From Deltaproteobacteria bacterium (GTDB taxonomy: Bacteria; Desulfobacterota; Desulfobulbia; Desulfobulbales; Desulfocapsaceae): DNA of 64,000 nucleotides. The stretch is from positions 158,429 through 222,428 of the forward strand of contig JAPLJF010000035.1 of the NCBI GenBank assembly GCA_026388715.1. Reading direction: 5' to 3'. The notes below the pieces were generated by a model, which worked only from the letters and a program-made list of their open reading frames with translations, made no database searches and was not told where the DNA came from. Within the stretch, counting starts at the first letter, position 1, and each line of letters opens with the position of its first letter. A program made the position numbers and the translations under genes. Positions 47,737-57,780 of the stretch are shown here, one piece after another.

Positions 47737-48495
47737 TCAATGAGCCTTTTCTGCGGCCCTCTGTTTGAAAAACAAAATACAAGTCAACATAAATGCAAAA
47801 AGGGCTGCCGAAGCAGAATAGCGGCTTAATGCCAGCCCACCAGCACTAAGCGGCTTATCAAGAAAATCTCCAACCACGGCTCCAAGTGGGCGCGTAAGAA
47901 TAAATGCCGCCCAGAACAGTATGGTACGAGATGTGTTTGTCCAGTAGTACACCGCAGCCACAAGTGCCAGCAAGGCACTGAATACCATCAAACCTCCTCC
48001 GTAACCAAGTCCGGCAGTGTCGGCGGTCCAGTCGCCGAGTGCAGTCCCCAAGGTCTGAGAAAACATGATTGTCATCCAATAGAACATCTCAGCCTTTGGA
48101 GAACTGATGGTATTGACTGACACTGTACCAAGTGAACGATACCAGATAAACAGTGAAGCCATCAGCAAGATAAACAGTAACGATGCGCCCCCCGCATATC
48201 CTATTCCAAGGGAACGGTCTGCAAAATCAGCCAAAGTCGTTCCAACAGTTGTCGTTGCGATGATGGTTGTCCAGTAAAGGAATGGGTGAAAGCTTTTTGC
48301 CTTTATTTGGGCAGCTACAGCGAATAGAAAGATTGCTGCGAAAATGGCCGTTCCAACAAGATAACCCAGGCTCATCGACATAGACACTGTATCACCACCG
48401 GTTTCACCAAGTGTGGTAGCAGCGATTTTAATGACCCAGAAGATCAAAGTAACTTCTGGAACCTTGCTCAAGGTACGTTCGGTAGTATTGTCCAT
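47737..48495 (-). CDS. COG4705-like membrane protein with fourfold repeat
   Basis: A 252-residue membrane protein built of four similar units, each a TLG/TVG-xxx-GD/AD turn plus a helix: TTLGETGGDT, TTVGTTLADF, QTLGTALGDW, RPLGAVVGDF. This is the pattern of the uncharacterised COG4705 family. It is probably in the same operon as PepSY and the two-component genes. The ATG at 48495 has aggaaag upstream; the longer frame start was not used. Confidence 0.8.
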   Translation of the reverse strand: MDNTTERTLSKVPEVTLIFWVIKIAATTLGETGGDTVSMSMSLGYLVGTAIFAAIFLFAVAAQIKAKSFHPFLYWTTIIATTTVGTTLADFADRSLGIGYAGGASLLFILLMASLFIWYRSLGTVSVNTISSPKAEMFYWMTIMFSQTLGTALGDWTADTAGLGYGGGLMVFSALLALVAAVYYWTNTSRTILFWAAFILTRPLGAVVGDFLDKPLSAGGLALSRYSASAALFAFMLTCILFFKQRAAEKAH

Positions 48496-48632
48496 ACGAC
48501 TTTCCTTTTTTCTTGTCAATTTTAAGACAGATATTCATTTATTGTTTTTGAGCAACTAAAAGGTACTCGTGAGGCCTTAAGAGAATGCCCCATTTCTCAC
48601 TAGGAGTAAGGGAGCATTCTCCACCTTAGAGC

Positions 48633-48944
48633 TTAGTCCGCGTTAGGACCTTCCGGTATGTTTTCCAGCAGATTGCCAGTTTTGGCGTCCACGCCAACTT
48701 CCTGCGTGACCTTGCCTTGCTGGATGTCGAAGGAATAGCGCAGGCCGCTACCGCCTTTCTCCTGTTCCAGTTCCTCATCGGTAATTTTTCCGGGATGGGC
48801 CTTGAGGGCAATCACCCGTGCCTGTTCCAGACTGATCTTTGCCTCTCCGGCTAAATTCTGCCCCGTATAGGCGAACGCATTTGTAGCGGACGCCATCAGA
48901 AACAGACCCAACAAGGCCATTACGTAATTCTTAGATGCTTTCAT
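48633..48944 (-). CDS. Periplasmic PepSY-domain protein
   Basis: A 103-residue protein with a signal peptide (MALLGLFLMASATNAFAY) and one PepSY domain (ISLEQARVIALKAHPGKI...LRYSFDIQQGKVTQEVGVDAKTGNLLE). PepSY proteins often accompany COG4705 proteins and sensor kinases in metal-responsive clusters (knowledge of families). First gene of the operon. Confidence 0.85.
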   Translation of the reverse strand: MKASKNYVMALLGLFLMASATNAFAYTGQNLAGEAKISLEQARVIALKAHPGKITDEELEQEKGGSGLRYSFDIQQGKVTQEVGVDAKTGNLLENIPEGPNAD

Positions 48945-49560
48945 GATAATAATCCTCTCGACTTGATTTTATTCGGTCAGGCGCGTTTTGCGTCCACCTT
49001 TATAATCACAATACACTGCGAGAATTAGCCCATAGTTAGCTAAGAAGAATTAGTTGATAATTTAGATCGGTAGCCGGTGGCTTCACAACAGTGCCAAAAA
49101 ACTTAGCGAGACTTATTCTACGTTTCCTAAGACGACCCCTTTTACGTTCCAATACTCCCTAAACGCTGGGTTTGAGTTGTCCGCGAATTGCTATCGTATC
49201 CTGACTGGCTATGACTTTGCACACAAAATAAATCATTATGTATAATGGCGAAAATTGATATTGTAGATTGATGCGGGTTAGCGAGCTGCCAAAACAGTCA
49301 AACATTGGACAAAACGATATCTTCTGAAAAATGCACCAGATGAACAGGTGATTTTCACGCTACAAAAATCAAGATATCTATGGATTTTTACTCAAACAGA
49401 ATTTCAGCAGAGAAAGATGTCCCTTAACAAGATTCAACTTCGAACAATACAGGGTGACTAAACCTTCTTCCTAACAAGTTACACCTTGCTAAAGTCAAGA
49501 TATTTCCAAATATGTTGACTAAACGATGAGGACATTCCCCTGTCATTCAAAGCGGGACGA
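48945..49560. promoter_or_regulatory. Intergenic region upstream of PepSY operon
   Basis: About 615 bases between divergent/adjacent minus-strand units. On the minus strand the direct repeat ctaattct occurs twice, 25 bases apart, near 49020-49060, just above a gattataaag -10-like sequence. It could bind the response regulator, but support is weak. No gene was recognised in the rest. Confidence 0.3.
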
Positions 49561-49854
49561 TCAACAGCCGCAGGCCGATGATTTTTTCCCGGTAATCCTG
49601 GCCAACCAACTGTTGAGGATGTAGCGTGCGCAACCGCAGCCGTCATCGGGATTGACAAAGATGGCCCCGACAGGGCAGTTCCGGGCACACGCCCCGCATT
49701 CCATGCAGGCATCATAATCGACAATGGTCACCTTATTCCCCACGCACCTGAAAATCCGGTGCGGACAGACAATCTCACACATCCCGCAACCAACACAGGC
49801 CGCCTGATCAAGTTTGAGGATGGCGGCGCCATCTATGTATCTGAACTCTTTCAT
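49561..49854 (-). CDS. hgcB: HgcB, ferredoxin for mercury methylation
   Basis: A 97-residue 2[4Fe-4S] ferredoxin that reduces the corrinoid of HgcA during mercury methylation. Two cluster motifs are visible: CVGCGMCEIVCP and the family-specific CMECGACARNCP. The C-terminus ends in CGC, matching the terminal Cys pair of the family. It begins 11 bases after hgcA. A longer upstream-open frame exists, but the ATG at 49854 is the correct start. Confidence 0.95.
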   Translation of the reverse strand: MKEFRYIDGAAILKLDQAACVGCGMCEIVCPHRIFRCVGNKVTIVDYDACMECGACARNCPVGAIFVNPDDGCGCARYILNSWLARITGKKSSACGC

Positions 49855-49865
49855 GGTCTTCTTTC

Positions 49866-51053
49866 TTAGAGGAAGAATGGCCCGACAAACCAGCAGAGCA
49901 GGCCTGACAGGGCAAAAACAATCTGGATCGCCAGCCCCTTGCGCATCTCCATCTCCACCCCGGAAAGCGAGGTAAAGGGGGTGGAACCAGTGAAATTCAT
50001 GGCCAGATAGGAGCTGACAGCCATGGCCCATAAGGCCATGCCGATCACCGCCGTCCAGCCGGCAGAGGGCAGAAGCAGCAAACCGGTAAAGATCCCCACC
50101 GGAATCCCCAGGAGCACCCCCTTGCACCAGAACTGTCTGCCGGGAATCCACGGCAGCAGGAGGGGCGCCAGAATTGCCCCGGCAAGGACACTGGCAAGTG
50201 TCACCAGGGCGATAGTTCCACCCCGCTGCCATACCCACGCCAGGGAATAGATCTGCGGGCCGAAACCGGAGAAGAGGATCAGGCCGGCAAGGGTGAGCAC
50301 GAGCGGCTTCAGCAGCAGGAAAATTTCCAACGGAATCAGGACCGCCCGCTCTTTCAGGGTGAAGGTGGCGCTCCGCATGGCCTCATCTGCTTTTTTCCCG
50401 TTCGCCACAAACGCCCTGATATCCACAGCCCGGATCGGGCCAAAGATCCCCTTGAAACCGCATGCTGCTTTCAGTTTCAAGGCCGAAACGCCAGGGGCGC
50501 TGTATTGCGGGAGAATGAGCTCACGGTGTTTGACCACCTCCGCCAGTCTTGCCCGCTGGACCTGATAGGCTACCTCTTCCGTGGAAAATGTCCCTTTTCC
50601 TGCGGCGCACCAAACGTTGATGCCCCTGGTATCAACCACCAGTATCCACACATCCATGCCCCCCAGTTCACTGCGCAGGGCATCGAATGTCAGTTTGTAA
50701 TTGGCGGTAACCAGGACAGGAGACTCTCCGGTTGGCCTGCCGACACAGTACAGTCCGGGCGTTATGGTGTATTGGTCACGCCGAATACCGGTACGCGCTC
50801 CGATCGTCCCCATATGATCAGCGCGGCTCAGGATGGAAGCCACCTGCGGAACCAAACCTGCCTGTGACTCGACAAAACCAGTGACAAAAGGGAATAGAGT
50901 GTATCCTGCCCGTTCATGCTCCCCGGCCCGGGGTTCCGTTTTGGGGCCTCAGCAGACCCCGGTATCGACTTCCGGCGGCGGGACTAACGAAGATGCAGGA
51001 TTTACCGATTTCGGCATGCTGGTAAGGGGTTGAAATGATTGGGTCTTGGTCAT
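49866..51053 (-). CDS. hgcA: HgcA, corrinoid protein for mercury methylation, with in-frame UGA
   Basis: Methyl-corrinoid protein that transfers a methyl group to Hg(II). It carries the cap-helix motif NVWCAAGK (corrinoid-facing Cys near residue 149 of the long form), then five C-terminal membrane helices ending with MNFTGSTPFTSLSG and VEMEMRKG. The frame downstream of a UGA at 50949-50951 encodes FVTGFVESQAG before VPQV, which looks like family N-terminal sequence; no start codon exists there until a TTG at 50855. Upstream of UGA, an ATG at 51053 gives 34 residues ending TGVC. I propose UGA as selenocysteine 35 in a C-U-G-P motif, total 395 residues. Without readthrough the protein would start at the TTG (329 residues). 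11 bases ahead of hgcB. Confidence 0.85.
50921..50951 (-). promoter_or_regulatory. Candidate SECIS element after hgcA UGA
   Basis: Minus strand: after UGA (50951-50949) and a 15-base gap comes a hairpin ccccg-ggc-cgggg (50933-50921). Bacterial SECIS apical loops lie roughly 16-37 bases after UGA and begin with G, which fits. The loop is very short and the classic ggu is absent, so support is moderate. Confidence 0.45.
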
Positions 51054-51086
51054 AATAATTGTAATTGCGGTTACGTCCGCAGAAGA

Positions 51087-51986
51087 TTATCCAACGATCC
51101 TGGCAGCCAGAAACTCAACAAAAAGCTCACTGTCATTCTGCACCTGGCAGACCCGGTAATCCCGGAGACCAATGCGGTGGGCCAGTTCTTTATACTCAAT
51201 GGCCAACTCCAGATCGGTCTCGGAATTATCAATGGTAAAGGAGAGGGGATAGACAATCACCTTCTCGCCAACCAGCCCCTTGAGCGTTGTCTCCAGGGAT
51301 GGTTCCAGCCAGCGCATGGGGCCGACCTTGGACTGATAGGCCAGATGAACCTCCTTGAAATCCAGACCGGCATCCGGCAACAAGACCTTTAATAGAGCAA
51401 CATGCTCATTGATCTGTCCTTCGTAAGGGTCATGGGCGGCAATCTTCTGCGGCAGACCATGGGCGGAAAAGACCAGATGATAGCTACTGTCCTGATACTG
51501 TTCTCGAATGCGCGCAACAATTGAGGCATTAAACAGGGGATCATCATAATAAGGGCCGATCTCCCTGACCTCCGGCCGCTGTCCATGACTCTTAAGCCCG
51601 CGATAGACATCTTCAAGACTTGACCGGGTGGTGGTTGAAGAATAATGGGGATAGAGCGGGATGAGAATTAACTGGTCAAACTTCCTTTCAGCAAAGAGAT
51701 CCGCGGCCAGAGGGTAAGTATAACGCATGACCGGAAAAACCGCCTCACCCGTTCTTTGCTGCAGTTTTGCCACCAATCGCTCGGTATGCTGATAGATCCT
51801 GCTGCCGCCAATTAACTGATACTTTCGCCATATTTTTTTATAGCGCAGGGTTGAAATGAGGGGGGCGAGGAGAAACCGTACCGGCGAATAGATGATGTGC
51901 TGGTCACTGAACATATTGAACAGAAAAGACCTGAGTTCCTGTTCTGACCGCGCTCCGCCCATGTTGAGCAACAAGACCCCTTTCAT
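51087..51986 (-). CDS. hemH: Ferrochelatase
   Basis: Inserts Fe2+ into a porphyrin at the end of heme synthesis. The 299-residue protein has VLLLNMGGA at the N-terminus, the metal-ligand His in FSAHGLPQK, and the Glu motif NSETDLELA. The open frame extends to 52028, but the ATG at 51986 has agaggagaga directly upstream. A terminator lies above it (52169-52200), so hemH and probably hgcA-hgcB form one transcript, with a 33-base gap to hgcA. Confidence 0.93.
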   Translation of the reverse strand: MKGVLLLNMGGARSEQELRSFLFNMFSDQHIIYSPVRFLLAPLISTLRYKKIWRKYQLIGGSRIYQHTERLVAKLQQRTGEAVFPVMRYTYPLAADLFAERKFDQLILIPLYPHYSSTTTRSSLEDVYRGLKSHGQRPEVREIGPYYDDPLFNASIVARIREQYQDSSYHLVFSAHGLPQKIAAHDPYEGQINEHVALLKVLLPDAGLDFKEVHLAYQSKVGPMRWLEPSLETTLKGLVGEKVIVYPLSFTIDNSETDLELAIEYKELAHRIGLRDYRVCQVQNDSELFVEFLAARIVG

Positions 51987-52168
51987 TGTCTCTCCTCTGC
52001 CCTCTGATATCCGTATTCTGTTCAGCAAACACCATATCAGGAGCCACCATCACCGTGAAACCTGACATGGTGTCCCTGCTTACCATGTCATATATGGCCT
52101 CATTGTGTTTTAATAAGGTAAGATTCACCGCACCAATTTCAACTATTCTTACCAGATAAATCCACATA

Positions 52169-52200
52169 AAAAAAGGGGAGCCGGATGGCTCCCCTTTTTT
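52169..52200. terminator. Bidirectional terminator after glnN
   Basis: Stem aaaaaaggggagcc / ggctcccctttttt with a four-base loop. It ends the glnN transcript on the minus strand, 24 bases past the stop, and it separates glnN from hemH. Confidence 0.93.
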
Positions 52201-52223
52201 CACCAGACAACAACGGCTACTGT

Positions 52224-54365
52224 TTACAGTTTAAAGAGCAGGTCGCTATAGGTCGGTACCGGCCAAAGGTCACTGGGCAGGATCGCCTCAAGGGCATCAA
52301 TGTCAGCGCGCAGGGTTAGTGCCGCCGCCATGACCTTGTCGCGGTAAGCCGCAGCCTGTTTCTCCACCTTGTCAAGCTCTTGAGCCTTTTTGGTCTCATC
52401 CTCAAGCTTTGCCACCTTCTTACTGGCAGAATCAAGATGCTTGGATACCTTCTCCAGCAGTTCCTTCTGAACCGTCCCCAGCTTTCCGGCAGCACTCAGA
52501 GAGGCACCAAGCTCAATCACGAAACGGATAGCGGCAGGAATATACAGGCGCCGGGTCATCTGGATCGCAGTCAGGGCCTCGATATTGATATGCTTGGCAT
52601 ACTGCTCCACATAGATATCATAACGGGAATGCAGCTCATCCTTGGAAAGCACATTGTACTTGCCAAAAAGTTTGATCGCCTTGGGAGTCACAAAGGCCTT
52701 CAGGGCATCCACGGTGTTGCGGACATTGGGAAGGCCACGTTTCTCCGCCTCTTTGGCCCAGTCTTCTGAGTAATTATTACCATTGAAGATGATCCGGCCA
52801 TGCTTGGTCATGACCTCGGTCAGAATGGCCAGGATCTCTTTATTCACATTCTTGGCCTTTTCCAGACGAGTCGCGATTTCATCAAGGGCCTCGGCAGCGA
52901 TGGTATTCAACGTCACATTGTGACCGGAAATGGATTGGGCAGAACCGACCATGCGGAACTCAAACTTATTGCCGGTAAAGGCAAAAGGCGAAGTCCGGTT
53001 CCGGTCAGTATTATCCTTGGGCAGTTCCGGCAGGGAATCAACCCCGATCTTCAAGGTCTGACAGACATCTTTCTTGCAAATTTTCTCACCCTTGGCCAGT
53101 TTTTCCAGGACATCAGACAACTCATGACCGAGGAAAACAGAGATGATCGCCGGTGGGGCCTCGTTGGCACCCAGACGATGATCATTGCCGGAACTGCCGC
53201 AAGTGGCACGCATGATATCAGCATGGGTATCCACCGCCTTGAGCAGGGCAGAAAGGAAGATCAGGAACTGGGCGTTATCCTCAGGGGTCTGGCCCGGTTC
53301 AAGCAGGTTGATACCGTCATCGGTGGAGAGCGACCAGTTGTTGTGCTTGCCGGAACCATTGACCCCGGCGTAGGGTTTCTCATGGAGCAGGCAGACCATG
53401 CCATGACGGATGGCCACCTTCTGCATGGTCTCCATGACCAACTGGTTGTGGTCGGTGGCGATATTGGTGGTGGTAAAGACCGGGGCCATCTCAAACTGGG
53501 CCGGGGCCACCTCGTTGTGCTTGGTCTTGGAGGCGATGCCCATCTTCCACAGCTCGATATCCAGATCCTTCATATAGGCGGAGACCCGATCCTTGATCGC
53601 GCCGAAGTACTGGTCTTCCAGTTCCTGGCCCTTGGGAGCGGGAGCGCCAAAGAGAGTGCGGCCGCAGGTCATCAGGTCAAGGCGCTGCTGATAGTATTCC
53701 TTCTCGACCAGGAAATATTCCTGTTCGGCACCAACGGTTGACATGACACGGGTGGAGGTGGTGTTACCTATGGCCTTGAGCACCCGCATCGCCTGTTTGG
53801 CAACGACGTTCATCGACCTGAGCAGGGGGGTCTTCTTATCCAGGGCCTCACCCTTGTAAGAACAGAAGGCGGTTGGGATACAGAGGGTCACGTCGCCGGC
53901 GGTATCCTCTTTCAGGAAGGCGGGGGAGGTGCAGTCCCAGGCGGTGTAGCCACGGGCCTCAAAGGTCACGCGCAGGCCGCCGCTCGGGAAGGAAGAGGCA
54001 TCCGGCTCGCCTTGAATCAGCTGCTTGCCGGAAAACTCCATGATCACACCACCGTCATCGGTGGGGGCAATAAAGGAATCGTGCTTCTCGGCGGTGATCC
54101 CGGTCAGCGGCTGGAACCAGTGAGTGTAATGGCTGGCACCTTTTTCAATGGCCCAATCCTTCATGGCATTGGCCACCACCGAGGCAACCTCAGGGGCAAG
54201 GGCAACACCGGTATCGATGGTCTTGCGCAGGGCCTTGTAGGTATCCTTGGGCAGCCTCTCCTTCATAACCCTGTCATTAAAAACATTGGCCCCGAACAAC
54301 TCCGGCACGGGGATAGCATTCTGGCCATAACCGCTGTCACAACAGCAATTTGGATTATCACACAT
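52224..54365 (-). CDS. glnN: Type III glutamine synthetase
   Basis: Large ATP-dependent ammonium-assimilating enzyme, 713 residues. It carries the GSIII marks: a long N-terminus, [40 protein letters not shown] and [13 protein letters not shown]. The N-terminal [12 protein letters not shown] is Cys-rich. The ATG at 54365 has aggagg upstream; the frame is open further but less likely. In the amtB-glnB-glnD block, so it handles ammonium brought in by AmtB. Confidence 0.95.
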   Translation of the reverse strand: MCDNPNCCCDSGYGQNAIPVPELFGANVFNDRVMKERLPKDTYKALRKTIDTGVALAPEVASVVANAMKDWAIEKGASHYTHWFQPLTGITAEKHDSFIAPTDDGGVIMEFSGKQLIQGEPDASSFPSGGLRVTFEARGYTAWDCTSPAFLKEDTAGDVTLCIPTAFCSYKGEALDKKTPLLRSMNVVAKQAMRVLKAIGNTTSTRVMSTVGAEQEYFLVEKEYYQQRLDLMTCGRTLFGAPAPKGQELEDQYFGAIKDRVSAYMKDLDIELWKMGIASKTKHNEVAPAQFEMAPVFTTTNIATDHNQLVMETMQKVAIRHGMVCLLHEKPYAGVNGSGKHNNWSLSTDDGINLLEPGQTPEDNAQFLIFLSALLKAVDTHADIMRATCGSSGNDHRLGANEAPPAIISVFLGHELSDVLEKLAKGEKICKKDVCQTLKIGVDSLPELPKDNTDRNRTSPFAFTGNKFEFRMVGSAQSISGHNVTLNTIAAEALDEIATRLEKAKNVNKEILAILTEVMTKHGRIIFNGNNYSEDWAKEAEKRGLPNVRNTVDALKAFVTPKAIKLFGKYNVLSKDELHSRYDIYVEQYAKHINIEALTAIQMTRRLYIPAAIRFVIELGASLSAAGKLGTVQKELLEKVSKHLDSASKKVAKLEDETKKAQELDKVEKQAAAYRDKVMAAALTLRADIDALEAILPSDLWPVPTYSDLLFKL

Positions 54366-54507
54366 TCGTTGTTCCTCCTGATCTTTTTGAATCATGATTT
54401 TTGTACTTCATTACCCCACCATCACACAATGTGAACAAGCTTATCTTTTTACCATTCTGACCACATAAAGTAATCAAAAAATATTTTACCTACATATTTG
54501 TAACATT

Positions 54508-57156
54508 TTACGACACACGGGCCATTGCATAGAGCAGACCCGCCTTGATCTCAGCGGCAAAGGACTCATCCGTGATCTTCTGTCCTTCGCTATCAAGAAC
54601 ATAAAAAGTATCAATCAACTGCTGAACCTCAGTGGCAATAAAGGCACGATAGATGTTAATTCCAAAATCAGCCAAGGCCTGGGTAATATGATACAATTGC
54701 CCGGCCTTATCCTCAGCATGCACCTCAATGACGGTATAGCTGTCGGAAATATCATTATCAATGACGACCCGTGACTTCTGTTGGCCCAGCAACATCGCGC
54801 CCGGCAGCTTCCGTCGTTCATAAATCGAGGCCAGTTTCTGATAGATCCTGTGCTCAAGCCCCAATCGATGATTGAGTGCAAGATCCAGATCATTATTGAG
54901 AGCCTGCCAGTCTTTTTCAACAAAGCTCAGACCATCAAAGGAACGCACCTCCAGTACATCGACCGCTAAGGCCATCCCTGGCTCCCGCGGTATCAGGCCA
55001 TCCTTGACCGCCACCACCTCGCCACCCTCCCAGGTAAAGATCTTCGCGCTCAACACTGAGAGGCTATGAAGCGTCAACACCCCACAGATCTTCGCCAGCA
55101 GACCGGAACGGTCTCTGGCCATAATCAATAGTGACCAATGTTGGCCCAGCTCCTGCGGAAAGATCAGGGCCTTCTGCCGTAAAACCTGATAATTTTCCCG
55201 ATGGACACGGATATGCGAGGCAACCACCTCAGGGGTAAAGCTGAGCAGATAGTCTGGGGGCAGGAGGGCGACATCAGCCTGTGCCTCTTCATCCCCAGCA
55301 AGCAGTGTCGCAACCTGCCCCCGCAACCAGTCAACCCCCTGCTCTACCTGTCGCTGCACCGTGTCCGGATGGACAGCAGCGATCAGGCCAGGCTCCAGAT
55401 AGGGAGAGATCTTCAGGAACATCTCATGGAGCAGGGCAGCCTTCCATTCACTCCAGGCTGAAGGGCCAGTGGCCCTGGAATCAGCAATGGCGAGGAGATA
55501 GAGCATGGCCAGCCGGTCGATATCTCCGATGGTCTCGGCGCAGCGCCTGATAAAGGCCTCGTCATTCAGATCACGACGTAAGGCATTTTCCGGCATGAAC
55601 AGATGATACCGTATCAGAAAAACCAGACAGTCTCGTTCTGCAGGTTCAAGACCAAGTCTTGCCCCCACAGCCCCCACCATCTCCGCCCCGATCAGTGAAT
55701 GATTACCACCCGCACCCTTGCCGATATCATGCAGCAGAGCGGCCAGAAAAAGGATATGTGGTGAGGCCACCGAAAGGTACACGCTGGCATCCTGTTCCAC
55801 GATCAAACGCAACTCAGCCACGGTCTGCAATAGATGCCGGTCAACCGTGTAGATATGATAAACATCGTGCTGGGCCAGGGTACTGATCCGCGCGAACTCA
55901 GGAATATAGGCCGTAAGCAGCCCGGTCTCCAACATTACCTCCAAAACAGGAAGCGGATCAGAGGGGTGCAACAACAGCTCAAAAAAAGGCCTGGACATCC
56001 GTGGTGATACCCGCAACTTGTCATCGACCAGATCAAGACTGGCGCTGACAATCTTCCGTGTCCGATGATGAACCGGAGCACCTGTTCTGGCCGATGCCAG
56101 AAATAGACGCATGAGCAGATACGGCCTGGCTGCCAGCTCTTTGGCCGAGACAACCAGATGAACTCGATTATTGCGCAACTCAATCCCCTTTTCGAGGATC
56201 CGGTCACTGTTCGACCTTTCATCCTTTCCCGCCAGACCAAGGACCTCGTCCACATGCTCAAAAAAGAGATCCGTGATCACCGCAATGGTCTGGAGATGAC
56301 CATGCAACTCCCGCATGAACCTCTCAACGCCCAACATCCCAGTACCTGTTTTGTATCCGAATGCCTGGGCCAGCTCTTCCTGATGTTCAAAATAGAGCTG
56401 ATCATTCTTGCGGCCACTGACATAATGCAGGCGATTCCTGATTTTCACCAGCTCATTCCAGGAAGTCGCAAAGGCCTCCCGCTCTTCCTCAAGAAGAATA
56501 CCCGCCTCCATAATATCCTGCAGGCTGTCCAGACCAAAAACAACCTTTGCCGTCCACAGCATGGCCTGGATATCACGCATTCCGCCTTTCCCCTCCTTGA
56601 TGTGAGGTTCAAGCAGATAACTGTGACTGCCAAAACGCTGACGCCGCGCCGCGCGAAAGGCCCTCATGCTGCGTACAAATTCCTCGCGACCGCCTTCAAT
56701 AAAACGCAACCGATACTGGGCCAGCAAACCATCAAACAATTCCTGTGACCCCACAAGAAACCTGGCATCAAGCATGGCGACCTGGAAGAAAAAATCCTGG
56801 GCGGCATGATCCATGGCCTCCTGGACAGTACGCACCCCATGTCCGACCTCAAGCCCCGTATCCCAGAGCGGATAGAGAATGGCCTCTGCCACGTGTTTGA
56901 TTTCCGCCTGCTGCTCCGGCTGATAGAGGATCATCAGATCAATATCAGAATAAGGGAAAAGCTCCTGGCGACCATACCCACCAAGGGCCACCAAGGCAAT
57001 CGAGCCACTCAGCTCACTGGCCGCAATCTGGAAATGCTGACGAATAAAGACATCGACCAGCCTGCTCTGCTCGGCAAGCAAGGCCTGACCACTCAGACCC
57101 TGCTGCCACAGTTTTTCCAAGGCGGCGCGTTGAGCACGGAGATGCGTTGACTTCAT
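54508..57156 (-). CDS. glnD: PII uridylyltransferase/uridylyl-removing enzyme
   Basis: Bifunctional nitrogen sensor that uridylylates PII at low nitrogen and removes the group at high nitrogen. The 882-residue protein has the nucleotidyltransferase motif GGYGRQELFPYSDIDLMI, an HD domain (LAALLHDIGKGAGGNHSL) and two C-terminal ACT domains (SLLIMARDRSGLLAKI; VIEVHAEDKAGQLYHI). The frame opens at a GTG (57189) inside a repeat element, so I chose the ATG at 57156. It follows glnB. Confidence 0.93.
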   Translation of the reverse strand: MKSTHLRAQRAALEKLWQQGLSGQALLAEQSRLVDVFIRQHFQIAASELSGSIALVALGGYGRQELFPYSDIDLMILYQPEQQAEIKHVAEAILYPLWDTGLEVGHGVRTVQEAMDHAAQDFFFQVAMLDARFLVGSQELFDGLLAQYRLRFIEGGREEFVRSMRAFRAARRQRFGSHSYLLEPHIKEGKGGMRDIQAMLWTAKVVFGLDSLQDIMEAGILLEEEREAFATSWNELVKIRNRLHYVSGRKNDQLYFEHQEELAQAFGYKTGTGMLGVERFMRELHGHLQTIAVITDLFFEHVDEVLGLAGKDERSNSDRILEKGIELRNNRVHLVVSAKELAARPYLLMRLFLASARTGAPVHHRTRKIVSASLDLVDDKLRVSPRMSRPFFELLLHPSDPLPVLEVMLETGLLTAYIPEFARISTLAQHDVYHIYTVDRHLLQTVAELRLIVEQDASVYLSVASPHILFLAALLHDIGKGAGGNHSLIGAEMVGAVGARLGLEPAERDCLVFLIRYHLFMPENALRRDLNDEAFIRRCAETIGDIDRLAMLYLLAIADSRATGPSAWSEWKAALLHEMFLKISPYLEPGLIAAVHPDTVQRQVEQGVDWLRGQVATLLAGDEEAQADVALLPPDYLLSFTPEVVASHIRVHRENYQVLRQKALIFPQELGQHWSLLIMARDRSGLLAKICGVLTLHSLSVLSAKIFTWEGGEVVAVKDGLIPREPGMALAVDVLEVRSFDGLSFVEKDWQALNNDLDLALNHRLGLEHRIYQKLASIYERRKLPGAMLLGQQKSRVVIDNDISDSYTVIEVHAEDKAGQLYHITQALADFGINIYRAFIATEVQQLIDTFYVLDSEGQKITDESFAAEIKAGLLYAMARVS

Positions 57157-57159
57157 GGA

Positions 57160-57291
57160 ATATTTTGCATGGTATTTGGCAGAGGCCACTCACAGAAACA
57201 GTCAGAAAAGATTGGCTGCTTCTGTGAAGTGGCATAAGGTGCCGTAAACAGAGAGAGCAAGAAAATGACCTTACTCTCTCTGTAACGGTAC

Positions 57292-57292
<1 letters not shown>
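57160..57292 (-). repeat. Two-hairpin repeat, copy C
   Basis: Minus strand, from the last base of the glnB stop into the glnD start region. Hairpin 1 (57292-57238, ggtaccgt ... acggcacc outer arms with agagagag/ctctctct inside), linker ttat, hairpin 2 (57233-57185). The shared core gtttacggcaccttatgcc and the second loop match copies A and B, whereas the stems differ and stay paired. It could also act as a terminator or mRNA stabiliser between glnB and glnD. Confidence 0.75.
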
Positions 57293-57678
<386 letters not shown>

Positions 57679-57717
57679 CTATATCTTGCTTCCGTATCTT
57701 GTTTTCATTTTCTCTTA

Positions 57718-57768
57718 TTCCGTTTTTAAATCAAGCGTGCACATTGTCAACTTGACTTAAAAACGGAA
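57718..57768. terminator. Inverted repeat between amtB1 and glnB
   Basis: Arms ttccgtttttaaatcaag (57718-57735) and cttgacttaaaaacggaa (57751-57768), 15-base loop. It lies just past the amtB1 stop and would terminate amtB1 or attenuate into glnB. Confidence 0.6.
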
Positions 57769-57780
57769 TTACTCTATGCC

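Noticed and set aside
49855..50238. Upstream extension of the hgcB frame
   Set aside because: It overlaps hgcA out of frame. The family start at 49854 is clear.
50853..50855. TTG as the hgcA start codon
   Set aside because: It would remove N-terminal sequence that is visibly HgcA-like, and no ribosome binding site precedes it. Kept only as the fallback if UGA is a true stop.
51904..52203. 99-codon frame upstream of hemH
   Set aside because: No recognisable domain, overlaps the hemH start and the glnN terminator; more likely leader sequence.
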